Shown: positions 33,600 to 43,907 of the stretch, piece after piece
How the letters are laid out: each line of letters starts with the position of its first letter
Position numbering within the stretch: the first letter of the stretch is position 1
Source of the DNA: Berberis thunbergii
Taxonomy: Eukaryota; Streptophyta; Magnoliopsida; Ranunculales; Berberidaceae
Reading direction: 5' to 3'
Length of the DNA: 64,000 nucleotides
NCBI GenBank assembly: GCA_003290165.1
Contig: QNQO01000834.1
Coordinates: forward strand, 434,001 to 498,000
Notes under the pieces: generated by a model
What the model was told of the DNA's origin: nothing
The model's database searches: none
The model's input: only the letters and a program-made list of their open reading frames with translations
Translations under genes and position numbers: made by a program

Positions 33600-34694
33600 T
33601 CAGTGATTATCATCTCCAAAATCGGAAGTCTCGCCGCGAACTCGAACTGTTAACCCATTCGATCTCTTCTGCCGTTCTTCCTCATACTCAGGATCATCAG
33701 TAGGCAATTCAAACCTGCAAACAGGGCAAGAATTCCTAGACTCCAACCACGGTTCGATGCATTCTTTATGGTACCCATGTTCACAAGGCAATTCTTTTGC
33801 TTTCTCGCCAATTCGAACATTTTCCTTGCAAATTGCACACATTAAAGCCTCGGTCTCGGCCTTAATCTCGACCGTACGCAGCTCGGCCACGGCTGATTTC
33901 GATGCGGGAGGTGGCCCTCTTCTGCTTCCTCCATCCAATTCCGCCAAATTTTGCAGCAAAGCATCGTATCCAGCTGCATCAACATAATCCTCGGGATTCC
34001 CGACGTATCCATCCGACTCGGAGATCTCGAGGCGGAAGCCAATTGAATTGTCCTCAAATCTCCTTATCATGTCTGACCATTCGGACCAATCCACCGTTCG
34101 GTTCCGACGATTCTCCGCTCTAGCTATCAAAGCCCTCATCCATAACCTCGACATCAGCCGTGTAGCACGGCGATCTTGATCCTCCTCATCTCGATGTTGC
34201 TCATTTTCTGGATCTTCATCGATCTCGATGGCGATCTCGTTGTCATCAGATCGATCTCCATCTCCGTCTCCGTCTACATGATGTCCAAAATCGATATCGT
34301 CTTCACCATCATCATCGTGTTCATTGTCTTCTCCGTTATCGTTGTCCCATCCATCGAGCTCGAGCCGGAAAAAATCTTCCGGGTCGGAAGGTGGTGGAGG
34401 CGGAGGAGGATCATCTGCTTCATCGTTGCGAGACGAGTCAGCGATCAATCGAAGGATTTGCAAGAACTGGGAGCTGAAATCGTCGGAGACAAGCGATGGA
34501 TGCTCCTCTTCGGCAACAAGAGGAGCGGCTGATATTGATTCAACGAAGCCGTTGTTGCACTCGAGGCAGATGATATCCGGGAGATCTGTGATGGTTTCGA
34601 TGGATACCCGCTTCTCACAGTGGTAGCACCAGTAGTGGACAGGTGGATCCGGTTCCGGAACCGAAGACGGTGGTGGTGGTGACGCTTCCGCCAT
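33600..34694 (-). CDS. CIP8: CIP8-like RING-H2 E3 ubiquitin ligase
   Basis: Intact single-exon frame of 364 aa. A zinc-ribbon (C23, C26, C43, C46: WCYHCEKRV ... IICLECNNGF) opens the protein, followed by a very acidic middle (residues ~95-175) and the block DNSIGFRLEI ... YVDAAGYDALLQNLAE (216-252). The RING-H2 ligands are C286, C289, C304, H306, H309, C312, C323 and C326, in spacing C-x2-C-x14-C-x1-H-x2-H-x2-C-x10-C-x2-C. Both N-terminal ribbon and middle block match Arabidopsis CIP8, which binds COP1 and ubiquitinates HY5 (family knowledge); substrates here are unknown. More distant relatives are the RNF115/126 type ligases. The start is the first ATG, preceded by an in-frame-free leader. 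Open frames on the other strand across it are shadows. Confidence 0.9.
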   Translation of the reverse strand: MAEASPPPPSSVPEPDPPVHYWCYHCEKRVSIETITDLPDIICLECNNGFVESISAAPLVAEEEHPSLVSDDFSSQFLQILRLIADSSRNDEADDPPPPPPPSDPEDFFRLELDGWDNDNGEDNEHDDDGEDDIDFGHHVDGDGDGDRSDDNEIAIEIDEDPENEQHRDEEDQDRRATRLMSRLWMRALIARAENRRNRTVDWSEWSDMIRRFEDNSIGFRLEISESDGYVGNPEDYVDAAGYDALLQNLAELDGGSRRGPPPASKSAVAELRTVEIKAETEALMCAICKENVRIGEKAKELPCEHGYHKECIEPWLESRNSCPVCRFELPTDDPEYEEERQKRSNGLTVRVRGETSDFGDDNH

Positions 34695-36652
34695 GATTTT
34701 TTGTCGAGAAATTTGAGGAGAGAAACGTTACTAAGTTGAGATAATCAAAGTGAAGACAGAAGAGAGGATAGAAATCATATATGTCGAAGGTCCGTTTGGT
34801 CGTGGACTGTAGACTAGCCGTTCGATCTTATTCGGTGGACATCTCGAGGCACAACTTGAATGAAAACCTGTTTGTTGGGTGCGTGGACTCTACATTGGCC
34901 GTTTGATCTGTTGTGAGATTAGAAATTTTTACGTAAGGATGTAGTTGGTATCTCGAGGGGCGTAAGAGAGGGGCGGACTATATTATCTAATTCCAGGGTG
35001 ACAACATAGTCTGAAAGATGACACACGTTTTGCAAGGATTGCTGAAAATTTGGCAGACTATGCTCCGAAGGTGCACGTGTGAGTATATTGGAGTCCAAAA
35101 AATCTAGCTAGATAGTCAGGCAATGCTCAGGAAGTGAGATGGTTAATTCATACTTCAGACTTCGAGATTTGATTGGTGCTTTATTTTGGATTTGGAATGG
35201 TTTGGACTAAGTTTACAGTGATCCTCGCCTAATCTATTCTAGTGCCTATCCCGGAACACTAAACATTGTATTGGAACAGCAGACATTGACTTGGACTTGG
35301 ATGTCGATCTCTTGCTGCATACTACATTAATGTCTTAGCTATCCACAATTCTAATCTGTATCAATGACATTGGTATGTACTTCGTGTATTAAACACACAC
35401 CCAACCCAACGAGAAGAGAAATGCAAAACAGGTATTGATTACAATTAGAAGAAGATAAGCTGGGCTTATTCTCCTGGCTGTTTTCCCATACATGTCAATT
35501 TAGAGTTTTCGACATTTTGAGACTTGGGAAGGGAGAATTCTGCTTCTAGTTGTCTAAAGCACACAAACATTTAAATTGCTTTTACCCGAGATCAAGATTC
35601 AAGAACCTGGTAATCAGTATACGCAATGTAGGTCAAACTTTGGATCTTGCAACCTCATGTATTTGACCATCCATAGTGCCAGTGGACATACTACTGAAAA
35701 CGTAAGAAATGGGGGTGTTTTCTGTGCCAAATGCATGTGAGGAACCAGTAAGTAGGGGCCTTGGAAGTTGAATGCTTTTGACCTTTCAACATTCTATGGA
35801 TCAACAACCCAACATTTAACACCATTGTTTGGTGTCTTGATCTATGGGTGTCTCAATATGGGCTTCGAATCTCACTTGTGACATGGTTACTTTTTAATAG
35901 GTGTTGACCTATAGGTCGTTCATTTGATAGATTATTAAATCCTTAAAAACTCAATTCACCTTCCAAAACACGATAGTCATTATTCACCTAACCCTTAATT
36001 TTTTTTTAAATACCTTTTGTATACATAAACTTGTCATTTGTCGGTGCATAGAAAAGTACTAGGTCTGCGTATTTATGTATAGCAAAACTTTCTGACGTGT
36101 TTATCCCATGAATATAGGTAGCATTAATATTTCTACAGTCAGCATTTTGATCCTTATTTTCTTTTTTCCCACATAAATCATTCATACTCAATTTTATGAT
36201 TGTGCATGATTTGTGAAATACATATTTGTGTGAGATAAACACGGTAAGGGAATGTGAGCTTCATTTTGAAAAGTTTAAAATTCCAGATAAAAAGTAGGAT
36301 ATGAAAATTGGGTTACTTTGTGATTTTAAAAAGAAGAATGAGCTTAATGCGCCATGTAGGGTCAAACTTGTGACGTTCTGCTTAGGAAACAAAAGCCCTA
36401 TCAACTGAGCTATAGGTGTTGATATTGTACCCAAAACATATAAATTTACATAATTACCGCTGATACACCAAATTGTCCAATAATCCGCATTTTACACATG
36501 GTTTGATGATCTCGTTGACGAGTAGAGCGCGTCAAGTAAGTGCCTAATTTGATCCGACCCATAAGACACAGGGAACCAAGCCCAAATCACTCCAAGCCCA
36601 CTTAGGCGAGAGCCTGGGAATTGGACCCAAACAACAAGGCTTTATTAGATAC
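34695..36652. other. Intergenic; one SINE-like unit
   Basis: Upstream region of the RING gene and AT-rich spacer. Two loosely similar stretches (CGTGGACTGTAGACTAGCCG near 34803 and CGTGGACTCTACATTGGCCG near 34883) form a degenerate direct repeat. No gene is seen. Confidence 0.45.
36318..36425 (-). mobile_element. tRNA-derived SINE-like unit
   Basis: The minus strand reads CACCTATAGCTCAGTTGATAGGGC (D-arm, box A) and, 40 bases on, CACAAGTTTGACCCTA (T-arm, decayed box B), then a non-tRNA tail. Acceptor-stem ends do not pair, so this is not a working tRNA. A tRNA-derived SINE or a dead tRNA copy are the options. Confidence 0.4.
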
Positions 36653-37131
36653 TGTCACGGACTAGTAATCCATGCGACACTAGCTATTCAATTCAATAGT
36701 AAGCCTATGAGTAGTTACTTTGACGGACACAAATATTAACTTGAGAATGCACAATATCAATCTGTAGACAATATAACAATGCACAATAGTCAGTAAAAGC
36801 TCTCATTCACATTCAACAGATTACAATGGGGAGGAACGTTCGGAAGGACGTTGCTCAAGACTAGTTCGATGCTATCGATCGAAGAAAATACAAGTTTGAA
36901 GTTGGAAAGCAATGCAAAGAAAACAATAAAAATGCTAGCGGTACAGTCTGGCCCGACTATGCAATGGAGGCAACACGTCCTCACAGTCAAGAGCTCAAAC
37001 ATCCCCCTATAATATAGATGCTAAGCATTTAGGCACTTTTCAAAAGGGAACATTGAGTTTTGAGACCATTAGGAAAGTCTTGAAAGGCCTCTGAACCTTG
37101 ATTTTCCTAACCAATGGTACTAGTCCTGACG
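36653..37131 (-). repeat. 3' LTR of the chromovirus
   Basis: 479 bp, about 97 percent identical to the other LTR. The last plus-strand base is G where the partner has A, so the terminal CA is mutated. Confidence 0.92.
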
Positions 37132-37142
37132 CTCTCCCACAC

Positions 37143-37580
37143 TCAATTCGCTGACGCCCTCGCAACGAACTTTTCCAAGTACTCTTCCAGCTTTGAGAGG
37201 TATGGCAGCAGATGCTCGACTGACTCCCAACTGATCTCTGAAGGAGATTCATCCTGCCACTTGACCAAATACTCTCTATCCGGGCCTGTGTTGTTGATGA
37301 GGCGGTCAGCTAAGATTTCTTCCACTTCTCGATCTGGCTTAGTAGGATGCTTAGGCAATGCTCGGGTAGATACATTTCTTGTGGGATCAGCGGCATCGGC
37401 ATGGTAAGACTTCAAGTTACTTGCATGGAAGACAGGATGGGTGAAACGGAGCCAATGTGGTAATTTGACGCGATAGAAGACTTTGCCTACTTTCTCAATA
37501 AATCTGTACCGGTCCCTCATACTTGCGAAACAGATTGTTGTGTGCTCTAGCTGTCCGTTTATACTTGTTGAACATATCTA
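37143..37580 (-). pseudogene. Chromovirus integrase tail and chromodomain
   Basis: After the MITE the reading continues KLDMFNKYKRTARAHNNLFRKYEGPVQI, shifts frame near 37505, and proceeds EKVGKVFYRVKLP ... FHASNLK. It then enters the chromodomain: DREVEEILADRLI ... REYLVKWQDESPSEISWES. Chromodomains target integration to marked chromatin (family knowledge). Confidence 0.88.
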
Positions 37581-37587
37581 GCTTCAC

Positions 37588-38031
37588 TAGGGTTGAACAA
37601 AAAATCGATCAAACCGACCGAACCGATCGGTTCGGTTTAAATTCGGTTCGGATCGATTTCGGTTTAAAAAAATGCAAAACCGAAGTGGTCGGTTCGGTTT
37701 TCGGTTTCTATGTGATTTAAACCGACCAAACCGAACCGAACCGAATATTTAAATATATTATATTATTTATATATAAAAATAAAATATATTTTATATATAA
37801 ATAATATAATATGTTTAAATATTCGGTTCGGTTCGGTTTTATGTCGGTTTTGGTTCGATTTTAATCGGTTCGGTTCGGTTACGGTTTGCATAAATTGGAA
37901 TCGGATCGGTTTCGGATCGGTTTTGTTAATGGTCGGTTCGGTTTCGGTTTGAAAATTTTAAAACCGACCTAAGTCAGTTCGATTCACGGTTTAGGTGAAA
38001 AACCGAACCGACGGTTCGATTTTCAGCCCTA
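37588..38031. mobile_element. hAT-like MITE, CGGTTCGGTTT-rich (444 bp)
   Basis: Exact 8-bp target duplication AGCTTCAC (37580-37587 and 38032-38039). Ends are TAGGGTTGAAC and, reversed, TAGGGCTGAAA. The body is almost wholly inverted repeats of CGGTTCGGTTT and AAACCGAACCG. It splits the chromovirus polyprotein between integrase and chromodomain, so it is younger than the retroelement. Confidence 0.9.
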
Positions 38032-38039
38032 AGCTTCAC

Positions 38040-38837
38040 CAATACCAAGTCCCCGACTTCAAAATGATCGATTCGTCGTTTCTTGTCGGCCCATTTCTTC
38101 ATGTGACGGGAGGCATTCTCAAGATAGGCTCGAGCAACTTCAATGTTTTTCTGCCAGGGTTTGACAAATTCAAGAGCTATTGGGCTGGGTCCTTGGTATC
38201 CGGTCAGCACTGTATGTGGTGTCAGTGGTTGCTGACCAGTGACTAACTGAAAGGGACTGGAGTGAGTAGCTGAGCTCTTTTGTAAGTTGAAACAAAATTG
38301 CACAACATCAAGTAGTCCCACCCAATTTTTCTGGTTTGCACTTACAAAATGACGAAGGTATTCTTCAAGCATAGAGTTAAAGCGCTCAGTCTGTCCGTCA
38401 GACTGGGGATGTTGGCTTGTCGACATATTAAGTTTGGATCCCAAGAGCTTGAACAACTCCTTCCAGAACTTTCCTGTGAATCGAGCATCACGGTCGCTAA
38501 CAATGTTTTCGGACAGTCCCCAATACTTCACTACATGCTTGAGGAACAATTGCGCCGTATCTTCGGCTGTGCAAGTTAGTCCGGTCAGCACAAAGGTCAC
38601 ATACTTTGATAATCGGTCAACAACTACAAGGATACTCCTGAAATCCTCCACTTTCGGTAACCCAGTAATGAAGTCCATGGAAACACTTTCCCAATGACGA
38701 GTTGGAACAGGCAGGGGCTCTAGTAAGCCTACTGGTCGATCTCTTTCAACCTTATCTTGCTGGCAAATAAGACATGTTCGAACATAGGCCATTACATCCT
38801 CCTGTATCTGCGGCCAATAGTGCCCCCTCTCTAGCAA
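38040..38837 (-). pseudogene. Chromovirus integrase
   Basis: HHCC remnant (LLERGHYWPQIQEDV ... CLICQQDK) and DDE core (MDFITGLPKVE, IVSDRDARFTGKFW, QSDGQTERFNSMLEEYL), then the C-terminal FEVGDLVLVKL, where a MITE interrupts the frame at 38031. Confidence 0.92.
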
Positions 38838-38852
38838 TGCAAGTGTCTGTCT

Positions 38853-40637
38853 CTAACCTGGATGTCCCGCCCAATGGGTGTCATGGCATTCTCTCAAAAG
38901 TTCTTTCCTCAAGCCAGAAGTTCTCGGAACATAGAAGCGATTACCAGTTGTGAGTATTGCTCCATCTTTTATCCAGAACCGTCGAGTTTTTCCCTGCTTG
39001 ATCAACTTTGTAATCGCCTTCGCTTGTGGATCTGTCTGTAGGCCTACTTTGATCTTCTCCAAGATGGTGTGACTCGGACCAGTATGGGTTAGCACTGTAA
39101 GGTATGCCCTTCTACTGAGTGCATTAGCTACATTGTTAATTCGCCCTGGCTTGTATTCCAATACTAAGTCAAATTCTGCTAATTTTTCCTGCCATCGAGA
39201 TTGCTTGGAGGTTAGCATCTTCTGAGTAAGGAAATGGCTTGCTGCAACATTATCCGTTTTAACAAGAACTTGATATCCCAAGAGGTAGTGTCTCCACACC
39301 CGTAAACAATGTACAATGGCTAGCAATTCCTTTTCCTAAGCTGAGTAACGAGACTCTGTATCATTCAACTTTCGACTTTCATATGCTACCGGGTGACCAT
39401 CTTGAAGTAAAACTCCCCCTAAGGCATAATCAGATGCATCTGTTTGTACTTCAAAGGGCTTGGTGATGTCTGGCAAGGCCAAAACTGGATCTTTCATCAC
39501 GACCGATTTCAAGTCTTGGAATGAAGCTTCACACTGCCTATCCCACTCCCATGTTCGGTCTTGTTTCAACAAATTTGTCAGGGCAACAACTCTTTTAGAG
39601 TAGTCCCTTATGAAGCGACGATAATAGTTTGCGAGTCCAAGGAAAGAACGTAGTTGAGACACGTTCTTAGGAGAGTTCCAATCATGGATTGCCTTGACTT
39701 TCTCCTTGTCCATCTGAATCTTGCCATTGCCAATAACATGACCCAAGAAATTGATCTGGGTCTGGCCGAATGAGCATTTTTCCTTCTTGACAAAGAGATG
39801 ATTATCCTTAAGGATTTGGAACACTTCTCGCAAATGATGTAGGTGTTCTTCTATAGTCCCACTATAAACCACAATGTCGTCAAGATAGACAACCACAGAC
39901 TTGTCCAGAAGGTGACGGAACAGGCCATTCATAAGGGTGCAAAATGTAGCTGGAGCATTGGTCAAGCCGAAGGGCATTACTAAGAACTCATATGACCCAT
40001 ATCTAGTAGAACAAGCAGTTTTGGGTTTGTCACCAGCAGCAATGCGGACCTGATGGTAACCTAATCTCAAGTCGAGTTTTGTGAAGTATCTGGCGGATCC
40101 AAGTTGGTCGAATAAGTCTGCAATGAGCGACAACGGGTATTTGTTCTTTATAGTGACTTTGTTCAAGGCTCTATGATCAACACAAAGGCGAAGACTGCCA
40201 TCATGTTTTCGCTGAAAAAGAACAGGTGCCCCATAAGGTGCTTTAGAGGGTCGAATGAATCCTGACTCCAACAAGCCATCTAGTTGTGTTCTCAATTCGG
40301 TCAGCTCTGGAGGGCTCATGCGATATGGACTAAGTGCGGGTGGCTTGGCACCAGGGACTAACTCAATTTCGTGATCAATGAGCCTTCTGGGAGGTAGATT
40401 CTTTGGCAATTCATTCGGCATCACTTCGCTGAATTCAGCAATAACTTGGGCAACTTCCTCAGGGATTTTGCTAGTATCATCTTCCATCTCTAGCTTTGCC
40501 ATAGCTAAGTATGTATCTTCTCCTTTGGCCAAGCCTCTCTTGACTTGGAGCGCCGACAATATTCTATCATGAGTTGTTGGTCGAATTGAGGTTGGTACAA
40601 TGCGTAGTCTGAGTCTAAAAAACCTCAAGGAGTCCAT
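38853..40637 (-). pseudogene. Chromovirus reverse transcriptase and RNase H
   Basis: RT motifs are well kept: [59 protein letters not shown] and catalytic [11 protein letters not shown]. RNase H follows ([20 protein letters not shown] ... LLAIVHCLRVWRHYLLG ... VKTDN). A stop at 39336-39338 separates SRYSA from EKELLAI, and another at about 38852 follows HWAGHPG. Confidence 0.92.
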
Positions 40638-40664
40638 GAAAAGTAATGATCCTGCTGCAGCTCC

Positions 40665-42236
40665 TCAGAAGAATTCTTGGCCAAGAATCACCTTAAAATC
40701 ATCAAGTGGAACAGCCAAGAAGTTTGATCTTCCTTCCCATGGACCAACCTGTAGTGGCACAGCTCTAGCCATACCATTAATAGATATTGCCTCAGAGTTG
40801 ACAGCTTTCAACTTACCCACATCTCCTTCTAAGTTCAGACCCACACGTCTAGCTTCATCTGGGGCAATAAAATTGTCTGTCGCTCCGGAATCCAACAATG
40901 CTTGGGAAGGGAACCCATTGATAGTGATGTGGATGTATTGCAAAGCCTTCTTGTGTGGGTGCTCATACATTTCTCCTTTGACAGCATTGAGCTTGCGTAG
41001 AGCTCCCATCTGGGAGGTCTCACTGTTGGTGGGGTTTGAGCTCGATGCGGTCGAGTTAGAAGGTTCTGCTTGAAGCAAGGACATTAATGAGTGTAGAGCT
41101 GGTTTGGATGGACATTTGCCTGTTGGGTGATCTCTGCTATTGCAAAGAATGCATGGGGCAGGGGCAGATGGTCTCCACTGCCCAGAGTAGTTTTGCCCTC
41201 CTTTGTTGTTGTAATTTGAGTTGCTAGAGCTGGCATTCCAATTTTTGTTGGAACTCCAATTCTGGTTGGACGGCCGGGAATTATAGTTTCCTCGGTTCTG
41301 ACTTGAGTTTCCCCAGTTTTGGTGAGGTGAGCGAGCATTCGACCCTGAGCTTGAATTGGTACTGCCAGTTCTAGCTGTGGAGTGATTGAGCGAAGTGGAT
41401 CCAGTCATGGGCATATAATCACTAAACCTTTTTGCTGCCGCAATAGCACTTGTAATATCTGTCACCTTCTGCCTTTGCAATTCTGCTTGTAGAAGCGGCA
41501 AAGCTTGTTCCATGAAACATAAAACTTTGTCCTTCTCAGACATGTCTCAAATATCTAGCAAGCAAGTTGAGAATTGTCGGACATAGTCTCGAATATTGCC
41601 TGTCTGTTTGATGGTGTGGAGCTTCCTCCTTGCTAAGAAATCAGTGTTCTCAGACAAGAATTGATTTCTGAGTTCCTTCTTGAGGTCTGCCTAAGTTCTA
41701 ATAAGGATGCGACCTTCTTCCATATCTGCATATTTGGTTCTCCACCATAGTTTTGCATCACCTGCTAAGTACATGGTCGCCATGGTAACCTTGGCTTCTT
41801 CTGATTCGGGGTTCACCGCGCGAAAACACTGCTCCAGATCAAACAAGAAGTTCTCTAACTCCTTTCCATCTCGTGCCCCAGCATATGACTTTGGCTCGAG
41901 TACTTTCATCCTAGGGTGATCAGTCGTCCCTGTGGCCTTAGTTAGCAAGCCAACCCTTGCAAATAAGTCCTCCAACTGTAATTGGAAGTCACTCATCACC
42001 TGAGCTGTGGGGTGAGGCGACTCTTCCATTGCGATTGTTCATCCCTCTAAGTTATCAACGTGCTCAGCCAGCGAATTCACTCTGTTTGCTAGTGAAAAGA
42101 GTCCATCCAACCGACTAATCTGTTCTCCCAAAGTGTTCAACTGGTCCATTCTGCTCTCCAGTCTATGCATTCGACTGGCCTTTCGTTCCTCCATAGCGCT
42201 AAGGCGCTCATTTATTTCTTCCATCCTGGTTTGCAT
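40665..42236 (-). pseudogene. Chromovirus gag and protease, decayed
   Basis: Starts MQTRMEEINERLSAMEERKA (coiled-coil N-terminus). The gag core follows (LEPKSYAGARDGKELENFLF ... MYLAGDAKLWWRTKY), then a Ser/Asn-rich linker and one CCHC knuckle CILCNSRDHPTGKC. The protease has LLDSGATDNFI (41000-40850) and ends VILGQEFF. Stops interrupt at about 42037, 41697, 41549 and 40664. Confidence 0.9.
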
Positions 42237-42249
42237 TCAACAAGCTCTG

Positions 42250-42261
42250 GCTCTGATACCA
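42250..42261 (-). other. Primer-binding site, initiator-Met tRNA type
   Basis: TGGTATCAGAGC on the minus strand, two bases downstream of the 5' LTR. Confidence 0.85.
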
Positions 42262-42263
42262 AC

Positions 42264-42743
42264 TGTCACGGACTAGTAATCCATGCGGCACTAGCTATCC
42301 AATTCACTAGTAAACCTATGAGTAGTTACTTTGACGGGCACAAATATTAACTTGAGAATGCACAATATCAATCTGTAGACAATATAACAATGCACAATAG
42401 TCAGTAAAAGCTCTCACTCACATTCAATAGATTACAATGGGGAGGAACGTTCGGAAGGACGTTGCTCAAGACTAGTTCGATGCTATCGATCGAAGAAAAT
42501 ACAAGTTTGAAGTTGGAAAGCAATGCAAAGAAAACAATAAAAATGCTAGCGGTACAGTCTGGCCCGACTATGCAATGGAGGCAACACGTCCTCACAGTCA
42601 AGAGCTCAAACCTTCCCCCTATAATATAGATGCTAAACATTTGGGCACTTTTCAAAAGGGAACATTGAGTTTTGAGACCATTAGGAAAATCTTGAAAGAC
42701 CTCTGAACCTTGATTTTCCTAACCAATGGTACTAGTCCTGACA
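42264..42743 (-). repeat. 5' LTR of the chromovirus
   Basis: TG...CA-bounded 480-bp LTR; on the plus strand it reads TGTCACGGACTAG to TAGTCCTGACA. Confidence 0.92.
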
Positions 42744-42844
42744 CTTGCCCATAAGTCAAGCGGTCAAACCTAGAACCCGTAAGACCAAATAAGGCAAGTA
42801 TTTAGGAGTTTCACCTAAGACAGGCAGGTCAGTGAGATGATGAC

Positions 42845-43196
42845 TAAGGTTGAAAAAATCAACCAAACCGAATAAACTGACCGAACCGATCGATTCAGTT
42901 TTTAAAAATTCAAAATCGAAGTGATCGGTTCGGTGTTCAGTTTCTATATGATTTTAACCGACTTAACCGAACCGACCAAATATATATAATAAATAATATA
43001 TATTTTATATAAAAATAGTATAATATGTTTTAAATAGTCGGTCGGTTCAGTTTTATTTCGGTTTTAGTTTGGTTTTAGTCTGTTCGGTTACGGTTTGCAT
43101 AAAGTAGAATCGGTTCGGTTTCAGTTTGAAAATTTTGAAACCGACCAAAGTCGGTTTAGGTGAAAAATTGAACCAACAGTTCGGTTTTCGACCCTA
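42845..43196. mobile_element. hAT-like MITE related to the 37.6 kb copy
   Basis: Ends TAAGGTTGAAAA and, reversed, TAGGGTCGAAAA; body of inverted AACCGAAC/GTTCGGTT repeats. Flanking octamers GAGATGAC and AGGCTGAC match at only five of eight positions. It sits 100 bp beyond the chromovirus LTR. Confidence 0.65.
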
Positions 43197-43477
43197 AGGC
43201 TGACTCCTATTAGGAAACAAACATCAGAGTATAAGTTGTGCATGAAAACTCTCTTACATAGACAACTCTAAAAAAGAAAAAGATCTCAAACAAAATTCCT
43301 TCCTTAAACCATGCCACCAAAGGCATAGCCGAACAAAGACTCTCGCATGATAAATAGGGCACAAGGCAGAGGAACTAAGGTACACTACAAAACCCTAACC
43401 TTAAGCAACACATTTTTTTCTACGTTTTGTCTAACTTTAGCATCGGATTGCCATCGATCGCCATAACAGTGGTATTT

Positions 43478-43590
43478 GGCTCATGGTTACTCATTTTGCA
43501 GTTCAAGGCTTGGGAGAACGAAAACCTACAATGATAGTTTTTTGCTCATGATTATTCTTTTTGCAATTCAAGGCTTAGGAGATCGAAAAC
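43478..43590. repeat. Two-copy direct repeat beside Copia insertion site
   Basis: GCTCATGGTTACTCATTTTG...GGCTTGGGAGAACGAAAAC and GCTCATGATTATTCTTTTTG...GGCTTAGGAGATCGAAAAC, about 65 bases apart. The Copia element inserted at the end of the second copy. Confidence 0.65.
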
Positions 43591-43782
43591 TGTAAAGAAT
43601 TGTATTGAAATATTATTGTGCTATAATTCATTGAATAGAATACAAGCTTATAAAGTAAACTCTGAGCTAACTTTGTGAAGATAGAAAACCTAAGACTTCT
43701 ATTCTATTATGACTTTCCTAACATATCTCATTCTGTAACATTTTCCTATTTTGTAACATAAGTAGACTTCTATTCTTGAACA
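43591..43782 (-). repeat. 3' LTR of Copia element
   Basis: TGTAAAGAATTG to CTTGAACA on the plus strand; 192 bp. Confidence 0.9.
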
Positions 43783-43907
43783 CTCTTCCTCAAGTTGGAG
43801 TATATGTTTGTAATACCCAACTTGCTAAAAAGATTATCAAATTGATAAGTGCTCAAAGCTTTAGTGAACAAATATGCCCGTTGATGTAGTGTTCTAACAT
43901 GCTCAGT

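Larger units (their letters stand above)
36653..42743 (-). mobile_element. Ty3/Gypsy chromovirus, both LTRs present, coding decayed
   Basis: LTRs at 42264-42743 (5') and 36653-37131 (3') differ at about 14 of ~480 positions. The iMet-type PBS TGGTATCAGAGC (42261-42250, minus) follows the 5' LTR, and a purine-rich GTGTGGGAGAG precedes the 3' LTR. Domain order gag, protease, RT, RNase H, integrase, chromodomain identifies a chromovirus. At least six in-frame stops and one frameshift, plus a MITE inserted after integrase, make it non-autonomous now. A matching 5-bp target duplication is not visible (GATAC left, CTTGC right), suggesting rearrangement or inter-element recombination. Confidence 0.92.

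Noticed and set aside
33311..33619. 102-codon hydrophobic minus-strand frame as a membrane peptide
   Set aside because: Overlaps the end of the RING gene and runs into its 3' untranslated region; hydrophobicity follows from T-rich DNA.
33757..34626. Plus-strand open frames opposite the RING gene as antisense genes
   Set aside because: They are shadows of the long GC-balanced CIP8-like frame and have no domains.
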